Shown here: positions 35,857 to 46,186 of the stretch, one piece after another
Layout of the letters: every line of letters starts with the position of its first letter
Numbering within the stretch: position 1 is the first letter of the stretch
Source of the DNA: Xestospongia bergquistia
Lineage: Eukaryota > Porifera > Demospongiae > Haplosclerida > Petrosiidae
Assembly (NCBI GenBank): GCA_963965975.1
Contig: OZ014412.1
Coordinates: 11,608,849-11,672,848 of the forward strand
Length of the DNA: 64,000 nt
Direction of reading: 5' to 3'
The notes under the pieces: generated by a model
What the model saw: the letters and a program-made list of their open reading frames with translations, nothing else
What the model was told of the DNA's origin: nothing
Databases searched by the model: none
Position numbers and translations under genes: made by a program

Positions 35857-38800
35857 GGTGGTCACTATTCCACGGAACAGAACGGCTCGGAACGGACCGG
35901 AATCAATCACTAATGTACGGAACGGATAACGTCTATAATTATAGCAGTAATAGGGCATGCACATCAAATTTCCACACTTTGACACGCTGTACCACGTTTA
36001 CCTATAGTGTTTCACATTGAATAACTCAGTAGTGTGAGAGTATGAGTTCTTGCTACAGAGTAAGTACTAATCCTTTGGAAATATCAGAAGTTGTCAAAAT
36101 TCTACAAGAACCTCATGAGAATGAGTTTATTACTCTTCCCCCAATAAAGCCAAAAGGAGGAGAGATATATCTCTATCAAGCAGGTGATGATGACTCGCTT
36201 AAAGGTACGTTTAAAATAATTTATGAACATGCTCTATAAAAGATAGTCACTTCCTAATAAAATTTATAAACGTGTCATTCTTATTTCTTCTGTCCCAAAA
36301 GATAACTGGCGTTGTGATCAATATCGGTGGGTGAACCAAGGAGTTCGTAAATTACCTAAAAAAGCCCTTTAATTAAAAAAACCTACTTTCAAGCAGACAC
36401 TCCAGATGGTCCATCATCACAATTTACTAAGCATACTTATCAGCTGGTGACTAACACACGTATCACGTTAGTTCACTATTTAGGTGATGAAAACATGTCT
36501 GTACAAAGCATAACAAAGACTGTGGCTATGTACGAAGTTGTCCTTCAGTTTTTAGAAAGGCTGAAAAACGGAGTATGACTGAACAACCATCTAAAATATA
36601 TAAGTCAGAAATCACACAACCTGTTTCTACTCCATACTTGTCTATCATGCAACCTTGTAATTCAAAACAAGTGGAAAACATATGACTCAAGCAACAGAAA
36701 AAACAGAGATTATCACATGAAGCCCTTTACAATCTCCACGAGCTTGCTCATGACTTACCCGAGTTTGTTCACTCCATACGTACTTATCCTGATCTAGTCT
36801 GTGTCTTTGGTCAAAAAGCTTTGCTAAATGAGTTAGACAGAGTACTCCTTCTAGAATCTTTATCACCACAGTTATTATCCTATGATACCACCTTTCAACT
36901 TTGTGACTTCTATATATCTGTGCTGTCGTTTCGTCATATACTTTTTAAAGAAGCACCTACAATTCCTGCTGCCTTTCTTTTGCATGAGAGAAAATTTGAG
37001 GAAAACCACAGAGAAATGCTCAATATATGTTGCAAGTTGGTGCAAGCATTTAGAACTGCTCCCGTTCATTACAGATGAAGAACGAGCTATTGTCAATGCC
37101 ATCTCTGAGGTATTTCCTCAAGCAGTCCATTTACGATGCTGGAACCACATCTTTAGAGATGTTACAAGGTGGTTAAGAAGTCATGGAACACAAAGTCATG
37201 ATATCTCAGTTTACTTAAACGATCTTAGGACTTTGTTCCATCTTCAAGAAGAAGCCAACTATGCTAGCTCTTTAGATGAACTGAAACAGAAGTGGAGTGC
37301 TCCTTTTTTTGATTTTTACATCAAAAATATACATACAGATATCCATTCAATTGCATGATGGAGCATTGAAGAGTACAAAGTATACAATCCATACAGTGGA
37401 TATGAATAATCAGGTTTAAGGGCTGAAATTTGTATTGAAGCAATTGCAAAACTGGCGTGAATCACCACCAGATTGTATACTCCTTTCTCTGCACTACCTT
37501 CAATCATTCTACATGAAGGAAATAGTCCGAGGCCAGCATGTGTTAGGAAATTATCACTTGCATGCTAAGTATAGTTGTTTGATCTGTACACAACCTGTAC
37601 CTGTTCAAAAAGCGTACTCTCCTGAAGAAATTGTTGCAAGGATCAAAGGTGACTTTCAGGAAAATGAAATGGACAATAAAGAAAACACTGATGCAACCCT
37701 TTCTACTGAGCTATCAGAAGCATTTTTGTCTCTGAGAGAGAGAGAGCTCGTTGGCTGATCACAGATAAGAAGATCTCCTTTGATCCTAGTTTACGTACAT
37801 TTACCATCCTTGGTACTGGTGACAAGCCACATGCTGTGACTCTATTTCCCAATGAAACCTGTACCTGTCCATCGACATCCCAGTGCTATCACATTTTATC
37901 AGCAAAGATGAGTATAGGTTTTGGATGATGATGGCAAGGCACCAAAAAAGAAAATCAATCTTACTCAACTCAGAAAAAATGCACGTAGTCGACGAGAAAA
38001 AAAAATCAGGACACAAAATTCCCAGGCCTGGTTATGTAGATGTGGATGTCCTTCCAGCACCTGATGCAATCATCAATACCCACCTTCCTTCAAATGTCTC
38101 AAATTCATTTACATAATCTGCATCAACTTCATTTATTTGATGACTCCTGCTGTTTTTGTTAGGACTCGATGCAATCCAGCCACTTAATCATTCAGATGAT
38201 AGTCATGTCAATGATTTTGATTCTCAGCCCACTCAATCTCCCACCAATATTTCAGATTCAGGTACTATTCTTATCACTTTTTAATTTATTAGATTAAATA
38301 TGGTACTTTTAGTAGGATCAGGTCAAGTGGACAATTTTGAAAATGATGTAACATTGTCGTGTAAATGCAGAACTAGGTACACAGGGAAAAAGTCTTGCCC
38401 ATGTAAGAGGCTGGGCAATCCATGTAGCAAGCTTTGTCATCCTGGTCGGAGTTGTACAAACAAGATTTGTGTATCGTCTAGTCAATCTATATGTGTTGAC
38501 GAATATTGTAAAAACAGTGTTCAACAGTGGGTTTCATGAAAAGGCTTAAATTCGACGGTTGAGGACAAAAGTGTCATCTTAAATGGTCAATGGCTAAATG
38601 ACAACAACATAATCAGTGCTTTTCAGCGTTTACTAAAAGATCAATTTCCAATGATAGGCAGCTTACAAGACACTATACTAGGATGAAGCTTTCAATTTCA
38701 ACCTTGTAGGCATGAAGTGGTTCAGGTGGTACACATTGGTGACAACCATTTGGCTTTATTTACAACTGTGGGTTGTCTTGTTGGAGAAGTACATTGGCTG

Positions 38801-39472
38801 TACTCTTTGCATTTGAATCCATCATCAAGAGCACAAAAGTTGATCGCTGATGTTATACAGTACTCAGGTGATAGAATTTTGATAATAATTAAGAATGTTC
38901 ATATGCAACAAGGGTTTAGTGATTGTGGTGTCTTTGCAGCAGCATTTGTAACTGCTATATGCTACGGACTTGACCCTTCTGACTTATAATTTGCCCAGGA
39001 TACAATGCGTGCACATTTGCTCAAATGCTTGCAAGAGCAGCACATCAAACTGTTTCCAGTTTTAAAGCAGCAGAGTCGTCGCTTGGCTGTATTGTGTACT
39101 TTGGAAGTTGAAATTTTCTGTTTATGCTGCCTTCCAGAGGAAGGTACTATGATTGAATGTTCAACCTGTTTGAAATGGTTCCATGTCCAATTTGTTGAAC
39201 ACAGTGGCAATATCATGGAAGAAGAGTTGTGGTATTGCCGAGATTGTAGAATATTGTCTATTTTATAAAGAAAACTTGTGTTTTTTATAAAGAAAAGTTG
39301 AATTATTAACTTTAACTGATCACGCAAAAGTAAACTATAATTTTATTAATAATGCAATACGTGCACATAATTATTATCAAAATTTTTCCTCAGCTCGTAT
39401 AAGAGGTTACGTATAATAGTGATCGATTCTGGTCCGTTCTGAGCCGTTCCATTCCGTGGAATAGTGACCACC
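35857..39472 (+). mobile_element. Mutator-like (MULE) DNA transposon, 3616 bp, 9-bp target duplication
   Basis: Terminal inverted repeats of about 55 bp begin GGTGGTCACTATTCCACGGA on both ends with about five mismatches. The element is flanked by a perfect 9-bp duplication GCACGTTTT (35848-35856 and 39473-39481). Nine-base duplications and a MULE transposase place it in the Mutator superfamily. Coding sequence on the plus strand fills the interior. The insertion lies at the intron-exon border before the third helix of the homeobox gene. Confidence 0.95.
36042..39268 (+). pseudogene. MULE multi-domain protein: transposase, SWIM, CXC, Ulp1-like protease, PHD
   Basis: N-terminal segment (MSSCYRVSTNPLEISEVV), an intron, then NWRCDQYRWVNQG (FLYWCH-like). 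The transposase core reads LHELAHDLPEFVHSIRTYPD, LLSYDTTFQL (first Asp), FITDEERAIVNAI (second Asp), LRCWNHIFRDVTRWLRSHG and KWSAPFFDFYIKNIH. The SWIM finger is CTCPSTSQCYHI (CXC...CXH, about 37860-37895). A cysteine-rich CXC-like block follows (CKCRTRYTGKKSCPCKRLG, 38360-38470), then a C48/Ulp1-like region (NHLALFTTVGC; MQQGFSDCGVFAAAFVTAI, 38740-38990) and a PHD finger (FCLCC ... CSTCLKWFHVQ ... WYCRDC, 39115-39250). Frameshifts (near 36370, 37065, 37740) and stops break it, and the Ulp1 triad Asp seems lost (VHWLYSLH). Confidence 0.85.
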
Positions 39473-39481
39473 GCACGTTTT

Positions 39482-40204
39482 CATAAATGAGAGGCACCCA
39501 ACCTGCCTCTTGAACAACCCTCTGTTCTATACAAGCATTCCTCCAACAGGTGGTTCTTTCTTTTATGGAGGACTGTTTCCTCCATCACCTGAACAAAACA
39601 TGTACCAGCACCATTACTTTTCTTATGCCTTCAATAACATTGCCACTCAAAACAAAGAAGACAAAAGCATAAGTCAATTTAAAAGTGGTCAATCTCCTCA
39701 AGAATAGCAAGGAGAAAGTACTAGTCCCTGCCAAAACTAAGTTCTGAGTCTACTAAAGAAGAGTCAGAAGAAAAGTGTAGTTGTTACCAAAACTTAGTAA
39801 CCAATACTTAGTTAACTGTCAGTTATTACTTATAAAATACTTCAGTATTTAGAGTTATCATAGTTTATTAAAAGTTTACTGTTGCTACATAATAATTACA
39901 GAAATACACAGTAATGCTATAATAGTGCTAGGAGCCAAGGTGTAACTTTAATTATTGAATGACAAACCTCTTAAGAGAGAGCGTACATAAAGTCTTAATG
40001 ACATCATGTATATTTTACTTCGTATAAATAATTATGATTGTGATTATTCAATTGTTGGCATGTATCAGTAGTGACAGACTCTATTCCTAAGCAACAACCA
40101 TATTCATATAACATATCAGAGTTAATTTTGTCAATATTAATAGCAATCTTAGCAATTAAAGTTGCCTATAATAAAACAACAAGTAGTATGTTTTATTTAT
40201 TTCA
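39482..40204. other. Homeobox 3' end and AT-rich downstream stretch
   Basis: After the homeobox stop at 39707 no gene is visible up to the repeat at 40205. Short near-repeats of CCAAAACTTAGT occur near 39735-39810. Confidence 0.35.
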
Positions 40205-40410
40205 ATTTTACTGGAGTGTACAAGTTTCATATATGAATTAAAGAGAATGTGAATGAATCCTACGTCAGTGCAGCTTTCTTCTAAATGATCTCTTTCGCCT
40301 ACCAAAGGACCTGGATCAAGTGTTAGCGAGGTCTGATAAATATTTAATACATCACGTCATTTCAAGCACGTATTACGTGTTGATTGTGGGTGTGGTCACT
40401 ATTAATTAGC
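40205..40410. repeat. Receptor-upstream block, copy 2 (partner 23880-24100)
   Basis: This is a copy of the region upstream of the Ig receptor, sharing CCAAAGGACCTGG, GTTAGCGAGG and GGGTGTGGTC. No receptor coding sequence follows it. Confidence 0.7.
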
Positions 40411-40707
40411 TGCTCGTTAGCTGTATTGGCATAATTTGGAGGCTAATTTACGGAAGCCTCAGACGGACATTACAATTCCTATTTCCAATTTCAATATAAC
40501 GGGGTAATACGGAGTTTTAATGTCCGTTCTTGGCTTCTCTAAATAATCGAACTACAATATACAACCAAAGTCAGAGACCCAACCTAACTGGAAACATCTC
40601 GCTGATGCTGGATTCTAACAGACGGCTCGTGGTACTTGCGCTCCGCATTTTATTAAGTAACAAGAAAGCCTACAAATAACACACATGCCAAAATTGGAAT
40701 TAGGAAG

Positions 40708-41480
40708 CATAGGCGTAGGAGGGTGGGGGCTGGAGGTGCTCAGGCACTCCCAATAATTTGGTGAGGGGTGCAGAGCACCCCCAATATAATTATTCTTCAG
40801 GTGAATTCACGTTGCCAAAGCACCAAGTTAACAGCTTTGCAATGTAAGTGCACAAATCGCTTCGTTTATACCTCACAATTCCTATCACATCGGCAACATC
40901 AGAGAGATCTTTTTCAGCACTCAGACGAGTACTAACCTATCTTCGCTCAACAATGACCGAGCAACAGGTCAACCACTGTCTTCTTTTACACATGCACAAG
41001 CACATAGCTGACTCTCTTGATATAAAGAGCATTGCTAAAGAGTTTATAGCTACTAGCGAAGAATGTAGAGCTCATTTTGGAACGTTTTAACAAACCACAT
41101 GCATTTACACCTGTCATACACAAGTATTATACATTTAACTATTATTGTTTACGTTTAAATGTTTTCTGCATGCACATAATTGTTTAATTAGTAAAATATA
41201 AGCTAATAGCTAATTAATTATATTAATATAATTATAGTTGCTTTACAGCAGTCACACTGCTTACAATGAGAAATAAAGCAAGATGCAATTAATTAGGTAA
41301 GTAAAGCTTATCATTATGGAACCTCAAATTGTCCTAAAAATAGATAATAACCACACTCTGTAAGCTTCAAATTTCAAAATTTTCCTGGGGGCATGCCCCC
41401 AGACCCGCCTAGGAGCTTGCGATTACTGTACTTCAGTGTTGATGAGCACCCCCAATAATTTTTACCCTCATACCCCTATG
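40708..41480 (+). mobile_element. hAT-like transposon remnant nested in the MITE
   Basis: The ends form a short inverted repeat (CATAGGCGTAGGAGGGT at the left; the right end reads CATAGGGGTATGAGGGT on the minus strand). GGAAG lies directly outside both ends, which could be a decayed target duplication (hAT elements normally make eight bases). Sub-terminal sequences carry GGGGGTGCTC-type repeats. Only the C-terminal part of a transposase is kept. Confidence 0.7.
40818..41090 (+). pseudogene. hAT transposase C-terminal dimerisation domain
   Basis: The frame encodes TIPITSATSERSFSALRRV, then LRSTMTEQQVNHCLLLHMHK, ending HFGTF and TAA. The S-A-T-S-E-R-x-F-S motif and the following helix are the signature of the hAT dimerisation domain. 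The catalytic core is missing, so this is a 3' remnant. Confidence 0.85.
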
Positions 41481-41634
41481 GGAAGTAGAAATTGGACTCA
41501 TCAACTGCATCGTTAATTGGAATTTTTAAATACGCCAAGGTTCACAGAAGAAATAAGAAAAAGGAAATGGAATGTCCGTCTGTGACTTCCGTACTAATTC
41601 TCTACTACTTCATGTGCTTATACTCTGGCTTAGA

Positions 41635-41705
41635 CATAACGGGGGGCTGAGCCTCCCCTAATTTAAGACTTGGGGCATAACCCCCCTAATTTGAATGATT
41701 CGACA
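41635..41705. other. GC-rich hairpin-prone patch
   Basis: The sequence around GGGGGGCTGAGCCTCCCC and GGGGCATAACCCCCC forms two short inverted repeats in otherwise AT-rich DNA. It resembles the ends of the neighbouring hAT-like element and may be a remnant of a related copy. Confidence 0.4.
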
Positions 41706-41942
41706 ATTCCTATTAAAAATGAATAGTATCAAGAGTTTTGCACCTTACAGTGTAAACGATGTACATGTATTTGTAGGTGATCAATCAAGTCTCTGAGAAA
41801 GATATATAATATATATCTTTATTAGTGACTTTGAAATATCAGAAAATTAACCACATTAGTAACCAAAGAATATCTATGATAAAAATGACGTAGTGTATTA
41901 TTTAAGTATATATAGATCTCTAAATACCTTATGTTATAGGCT

Positions 41943-42740
41943 CATATTATAACTAACCAGTGTATATTCTTATTAATAATGTATGTAATTGTATATCATA
42001 ATAAACAGTTGACTACTGCTGTATATTTTGTCTTGTCTTTTTAGTTGAATGCAGTATTATTGGGCAGGACATCCATACTTTCCTAGGCATATAAGTTCAG
42101 TTTGTATTGTGAGTTTAGAAATTTGAATCAGAACATAAATAACAAATATGCTGGTAACAATACTTAAATGTTGGTTCACTAGCTACGTGGCATATATTAA
42201 TGAAATTTATGGTGTATTAATACACCAGTTCCAACTATTAGGATACTAGTTTCATCTATTAGTACAGCAGTTACACCTATTACTAGACCGTTGGCATATA
42301 ACAATTACATCTATGGCTATATATTACCTTTCCATCCAATCTAATGAGATAGCTATTAGCTCTTGGAAGATGCTTGAAAAAAACATCTATTTTATTCATT
42401 GTGATCAGAATTGACACACAGGTATTGTTTTGCCTTCAAATTCCTCTAATTAAGTGATTATTTGGGTGTTTATAAATAACAGATTGGCTTAGATATATGT
42501 AACCTCATGTTATAAAAGGAACTGTGTTATGTATAGTATGGTAACAAGTTAGTTATGTTCTTTTCTTATCACATCTCAATGGGAAGCTCTAGATCAACTT
42601 AAACATCTTGAATTAGCTATTCTCATCAAAGCTCTACTAGATAAGTCTGGAGCCAAAAAATAAGTTTATGTATACTTTCAGGAATTGAAAGTGAAAGGAT
42701 GATAGTAAGGATGAGGTGGTAGCATTTTCAGTAAATCTGG
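41943..42740. repeat. Dispersed repeat region related to 952-1390
   Basis: Two blocks (41943-42087 and 42675-42735) match the left-edge repeat family. Between them, 42215-42290 holds about three degenerate 24-bp units of the type CCAACTATTAG/CATCTATTAG/CACCTATTAC. A short open end at 42575-42662 (QWEALDQLKHLELAILIKAL) looks helical but is unidentified. Confidence 0.5.
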
Positions 42741-43257
42741 TACATTTTGTATTATAAATATAATATGTAATATGTGGGAGATGCATCACAATACTGTTAA
42801 GTGTTAGCGAAAAAAAACAAGTATTTACAAGCCATCTCCACCTCCAGACTGTCCTTATACTTGGGAGAGACTGCAGGAGACACTGCTACAAATACTACAA
42901 TCACAATGTCCACACAAAAATACATTGGGAAAAATCTTAAGAGGAAATTTAAAGCAAGTGTACATATCTGTAGTCTTCATCATTAATTTTATATTGATAA
43001 CTTCATTAAGAAACTGAGGATTATATAGGAATTGAAACACTATATTATAATTTGAAAATTTGTCATAATTAATTCATGGCCCAAGTTGTCAACTATACTA
43101 AATATTAACTATAAATATTTAAGAAAATATCTTTAAAGCTATTTTGTACATTATAAATAGAAAATACATAATTAATTATCAATATTAAGGTATGTAACAG
43201 ATACTGTTGATTAAATAATAGTATGGAATACATGAACATTATTAATTGTAAATCAAA
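42741..43257. other. AT-rich spacer downstream of the PSMC6 copy
   Basis: No gene, RNA or clear repeat is seen here. Confidence 0.35.
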
Positions 43258-43931
43258 TTAAACTTGTTTATAGTCTAGCTTGGTTTCTAATTTCTTAGTG
43301 TCAGCCACTTTATCAAAAGCCTTCATGAAATCTTGATTAACAACATAATCATGTTCAGCACGAATAGCAAACATTCCTAACAGGAAATATTTAGAATGTA
43401 AACAATGAACATATATTAAAGAAATAAGATTATAATTTATAGAGAGTCAATGTTAAATATTTGTTTTGGAAATGTATAAACTAAAGAATTACCAAAACCT
43501 ATGGAGCAAACAAAACGAAATACAAGTATCAAATCAAGCCGTTATGTACCGTCTGACAAAATTTGTTTACCCATATTTTAATTATTCATACAAAAACAAA
43601 TGAACGTAGACAATCAAACTGTAACTTATCACATGATACAAAACAATTATTAATAAGACACAAAAATACCAGGCAATAAAAATACTATAATTGCTTTTCC
43701 AACTTGGCACGCTTGACTATGTTCCTCTATGTAGACTTACTCTTTAGAAAGTATCTATTCTGTGACATTTTAACACACAAAACTATGTATATATGTTAGT
43801 GTACATACCTGCTTCAGTGCAAACATTTCTAAGATCAGCACCATTAAAATCCTCAGAGAGTTTGACAACTCCTTCATAACCTACACATCATATTCAAGTA
43901 ACATAACTATATATGATCAATAGTATACAAC

Positions 43932-46186
43932 TGTGGCAACTTAAATAAACCTATGATGTAATGTTTATATTAATGTTCTGGAACTGCACTATATATTGTC
44001 ATGTAAATTCAGTTGTTTAGTCTACAATTGTTGAGTTATTGTTCTTTTAAATATATATGTTGTATTGGAAAGCTCAGTCACTAGTAGAATTACAACATAT
44101 TTGGCGACGAGACGTAAAAGAGACGGCAGCACTTATCAGTGGACTATTGGAATCATTTGACCCGTCAAAGTACAGTGTTACAAGATATATACAACGTTTC
44201 GAACTATTCGTGAAGGCTAATGACATCCCAGAGGAGAGGAAGAAGTCAGTCCTTCTCACAGCCATTGGCTACGACTCATACGAGGTTCTGGCAAACATTT
44301 TTGAGAAACCAGACCAAGAGACTCTCGAGACTCGAAGCTGAACTAGAGAAGGTTTTCAACTCCATGTCTTCAGTTATAGCAGAGTGGTACAAATTTGGTT
44401 GTTGACACCAGAAAGAGTCAGAAAGTATAGCAGATTTCGTTGCGGACTTACATAAGTTAGCAGCACGCTACAACTTTAAGAAGGCATCATTAGATGAAAC
44501 TCTTCGTGACAAATTCGTTGTGGTCTACAGCACAAATATATCAGAAGTCGTCTACTTACAGAGGAAAATATTCTTACCTTCGATCGATCAATCGAGATAG
44601 CTACAGGATTAGAAGGTGCCAAGAAGCATGCTCACTTAATGCAGCAACAAACTAAGAAAGAAGAAGTCCATCGCACTACAAGACGACACAATACATTCAA
44701 CCCAAGGTCGTCCACCATTGTAATTTTCGTTGTGGAGCTCCACACGTGGTGAGGGCGTGCCGGTTCATTAAAGAAAAATGCCACAATTGTGGCAAGACTG
44801 GCCACATCTCTAAGGTGTGTCGGAGCCCTATCACAAAGTCTCAAAAGTCTAAAGGAAGACCAGCAAAGGGCCTGCACTCTCTAAAAAAGGAGGAGTCATC
44901 AACTCTGGAAGAACTCACTCCAGAAGAATCTAATAATTTATTTATGATTTATTCTTTTCCTCTAGGTCTGATCCAATCAAGCTAGCTGTGGAAGTAAATG
45001 GTCACAAGTTAGACATGGAGTTGGACACAGGTGCTTCAGTCTATTAGTGAAGACCCGTTCAATTCAGTGCTGTCCTCCTCAGTTCAGCTAAACCCTAGTA
45101 ATGCATCTCTCACTTCGTATTCAGGGCACTCATTAGAAGTCCTAGGAAGTTCAAACGTCAAGGTTAAATGCCAGATACAAAACGTCACATTTCCAATTTT
45201 TGTAATCAAGGGCAAAGTTTGTTAAGTCGTAACTGGCTGAAGAGGATCAAACTGGACTGGCAGATTATCAAAAGCTTTTGTATCAACTCACAATAGGATG
45301 AAGTCATTGAGAAAATTTCTCGTCTTTTCATATCCGAGTTAGGGAATTTGAAGGGAATGGAAGCCAAAATCTGTGTCCCCAGCAATGCTCAACCTCGTTA
45401 TTTTAAACCTCGCCCAGTTCCTTACTTGTTACGTGACAAGGTAGATTGAGAAGTAGAACGTCTACTCAAAGCTGGAGTTATCTCACCAGTTCAATTTTCT
45501 GATTGGGCTGCCTCAATCGTACCAGTTGTCAAGTCAGATGGGAGTATATGTATTTGTGGAGATTATAAGGTGACAGTCAATGCAGTCTCCAAACTAGAAG
45601 AGTATCCTCTTCCCCGAGTGGAAAATCTATTCGCAGCCCTTTCTGGAGGAAAGGTATTCTCTAAACTAGACCGTTCTCATGCTTATCAACAAATTGTACT
45701 AGAAGAGGATTCCAAAAAGTTTATTATCATTAACACTCAGAAGGGTTTATTTCAGTTCGAACGACTTCCTTTTGGTATCTCTTCCGCCCCTGCCATTTTT
45801 CAACGAACAATTGAGAGTTTGTTGCAAGGGGTACCAGGGGTGGTTGCATATATTGATGACATTTTAGGAACCGGAAAAACCCAACAGGAGCACCTTGAGA
45901 ACCTGACAAGAGTACTGAATTGTTTAGAAGAGGCTGGAGTAACATTGAAGAGACACAAAATTAATGTACATTCACTGCACCATCAGTTGAATACCTAGGT
46001 CATGTTATCGATCAAGAGGGTTCCATCCATCAGAGTAGAAAGTCAGAGCAATTAAACAAGCCCCACGTCCTCAAAATGTGACAGAATTAAAGTCGTTTTT
46101 AGGTTTGCTCAATTATTACTCTAAATTCTTGCCTCACTTATATTGGTATTGTATTGGTAAGCTCAGTCACTAGTAGAATTACAACA
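43932..46186 (+). mobile_element. Ty3/Gypsy element C, 3'-deleted, inserted in a PSMC6-copy intron
   Basis: The 5' LTR spans about 43932-44097 (TGTGGCAACTT ... GAATTACAACA). Its last 37 bases recur at 46150-46186 as the stump of the 3' LTR with one mismatch. A 5-bp target duplication ACAAC lies at 43927-43931 and 46187-46191. The sequence after the 5' LTR, TATTTGGCGACGAGACG, fits a primer-binding region. Everything from RNase H to most of the 3' LTR is deleted. Confidence 0.85.
44100..46140 (+). pseudogene. Gypsy C gag-protease-RT, decayed
   Basis: gag starts near ISGLLESFDPSKYSVTRYIQ and continues, after a shift, with ESIADFVADLHKLAARYNF. Two zinc knuckles follow (CNFRCGAPHVVRAC-like and CHNCGKTGHISKVC). 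The protease shows MELDTGAS and then a frameshift. RT includes PYLLRDKVD, AGVISPVQFSDWAASIVPVV, KVFSKLDRSHAYQQIVL, the box VVAYIDDILGTG and VEYLGHVIDQEG, LKSFLGLLNYYSKFLPHL, where the coding sequence is cut. Several stops (for example after DKVD) are present. Confidence 0.88.

Larger units (their letters stand above)
35415..39707 (+). pseudogene. Homeobox gene with EH1-like motif, interrupted by a MULE
   Basis: Exon 1 (from ATG 35415) gives MATAFSDNFFIENLLG; FFIENLL fits the EH1 repressor motif FxIxxLL that binds Groucho-type co-repressors. A 57-bp intron (GTACAA...TTTTCAG) joins TSE to DEGSSSSKSD. The homeodomain follows (KRPRITFTNKQK, a TGA at position 14, then QLERSFNESHYPEKET ... ISLEKKQ) and stops at a GT donor, the common intron site before helix 3. 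After the 3.6-kb transposon, the C-terminal part resumes (CLLNNPLFYTSIPPTGGSFF ... SGQSPQE) and ends at TAG 39707. The helix-3 exon start (expected WFQNRR) is eroded to a phrase around CACGTTTTCATAAATGAG. Likely an ANTP-class-like transcription factor pseudogene. Confidence 0.8.
40449..41593. mobile_element. MITE-like element with 23-bp inverted repeats, invaded by an hAT-like element
   Basis: Both ends read TACGGAAG then, after a few bases, CAGACGGACATT inward (two mismatches in 23). A 6-bp direct repeat CTAATT flanks it (40443-40448 and 41594-41599). The arms carry no coding sequence. A second element occupies 40708-41480. Confidence 0.75.
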
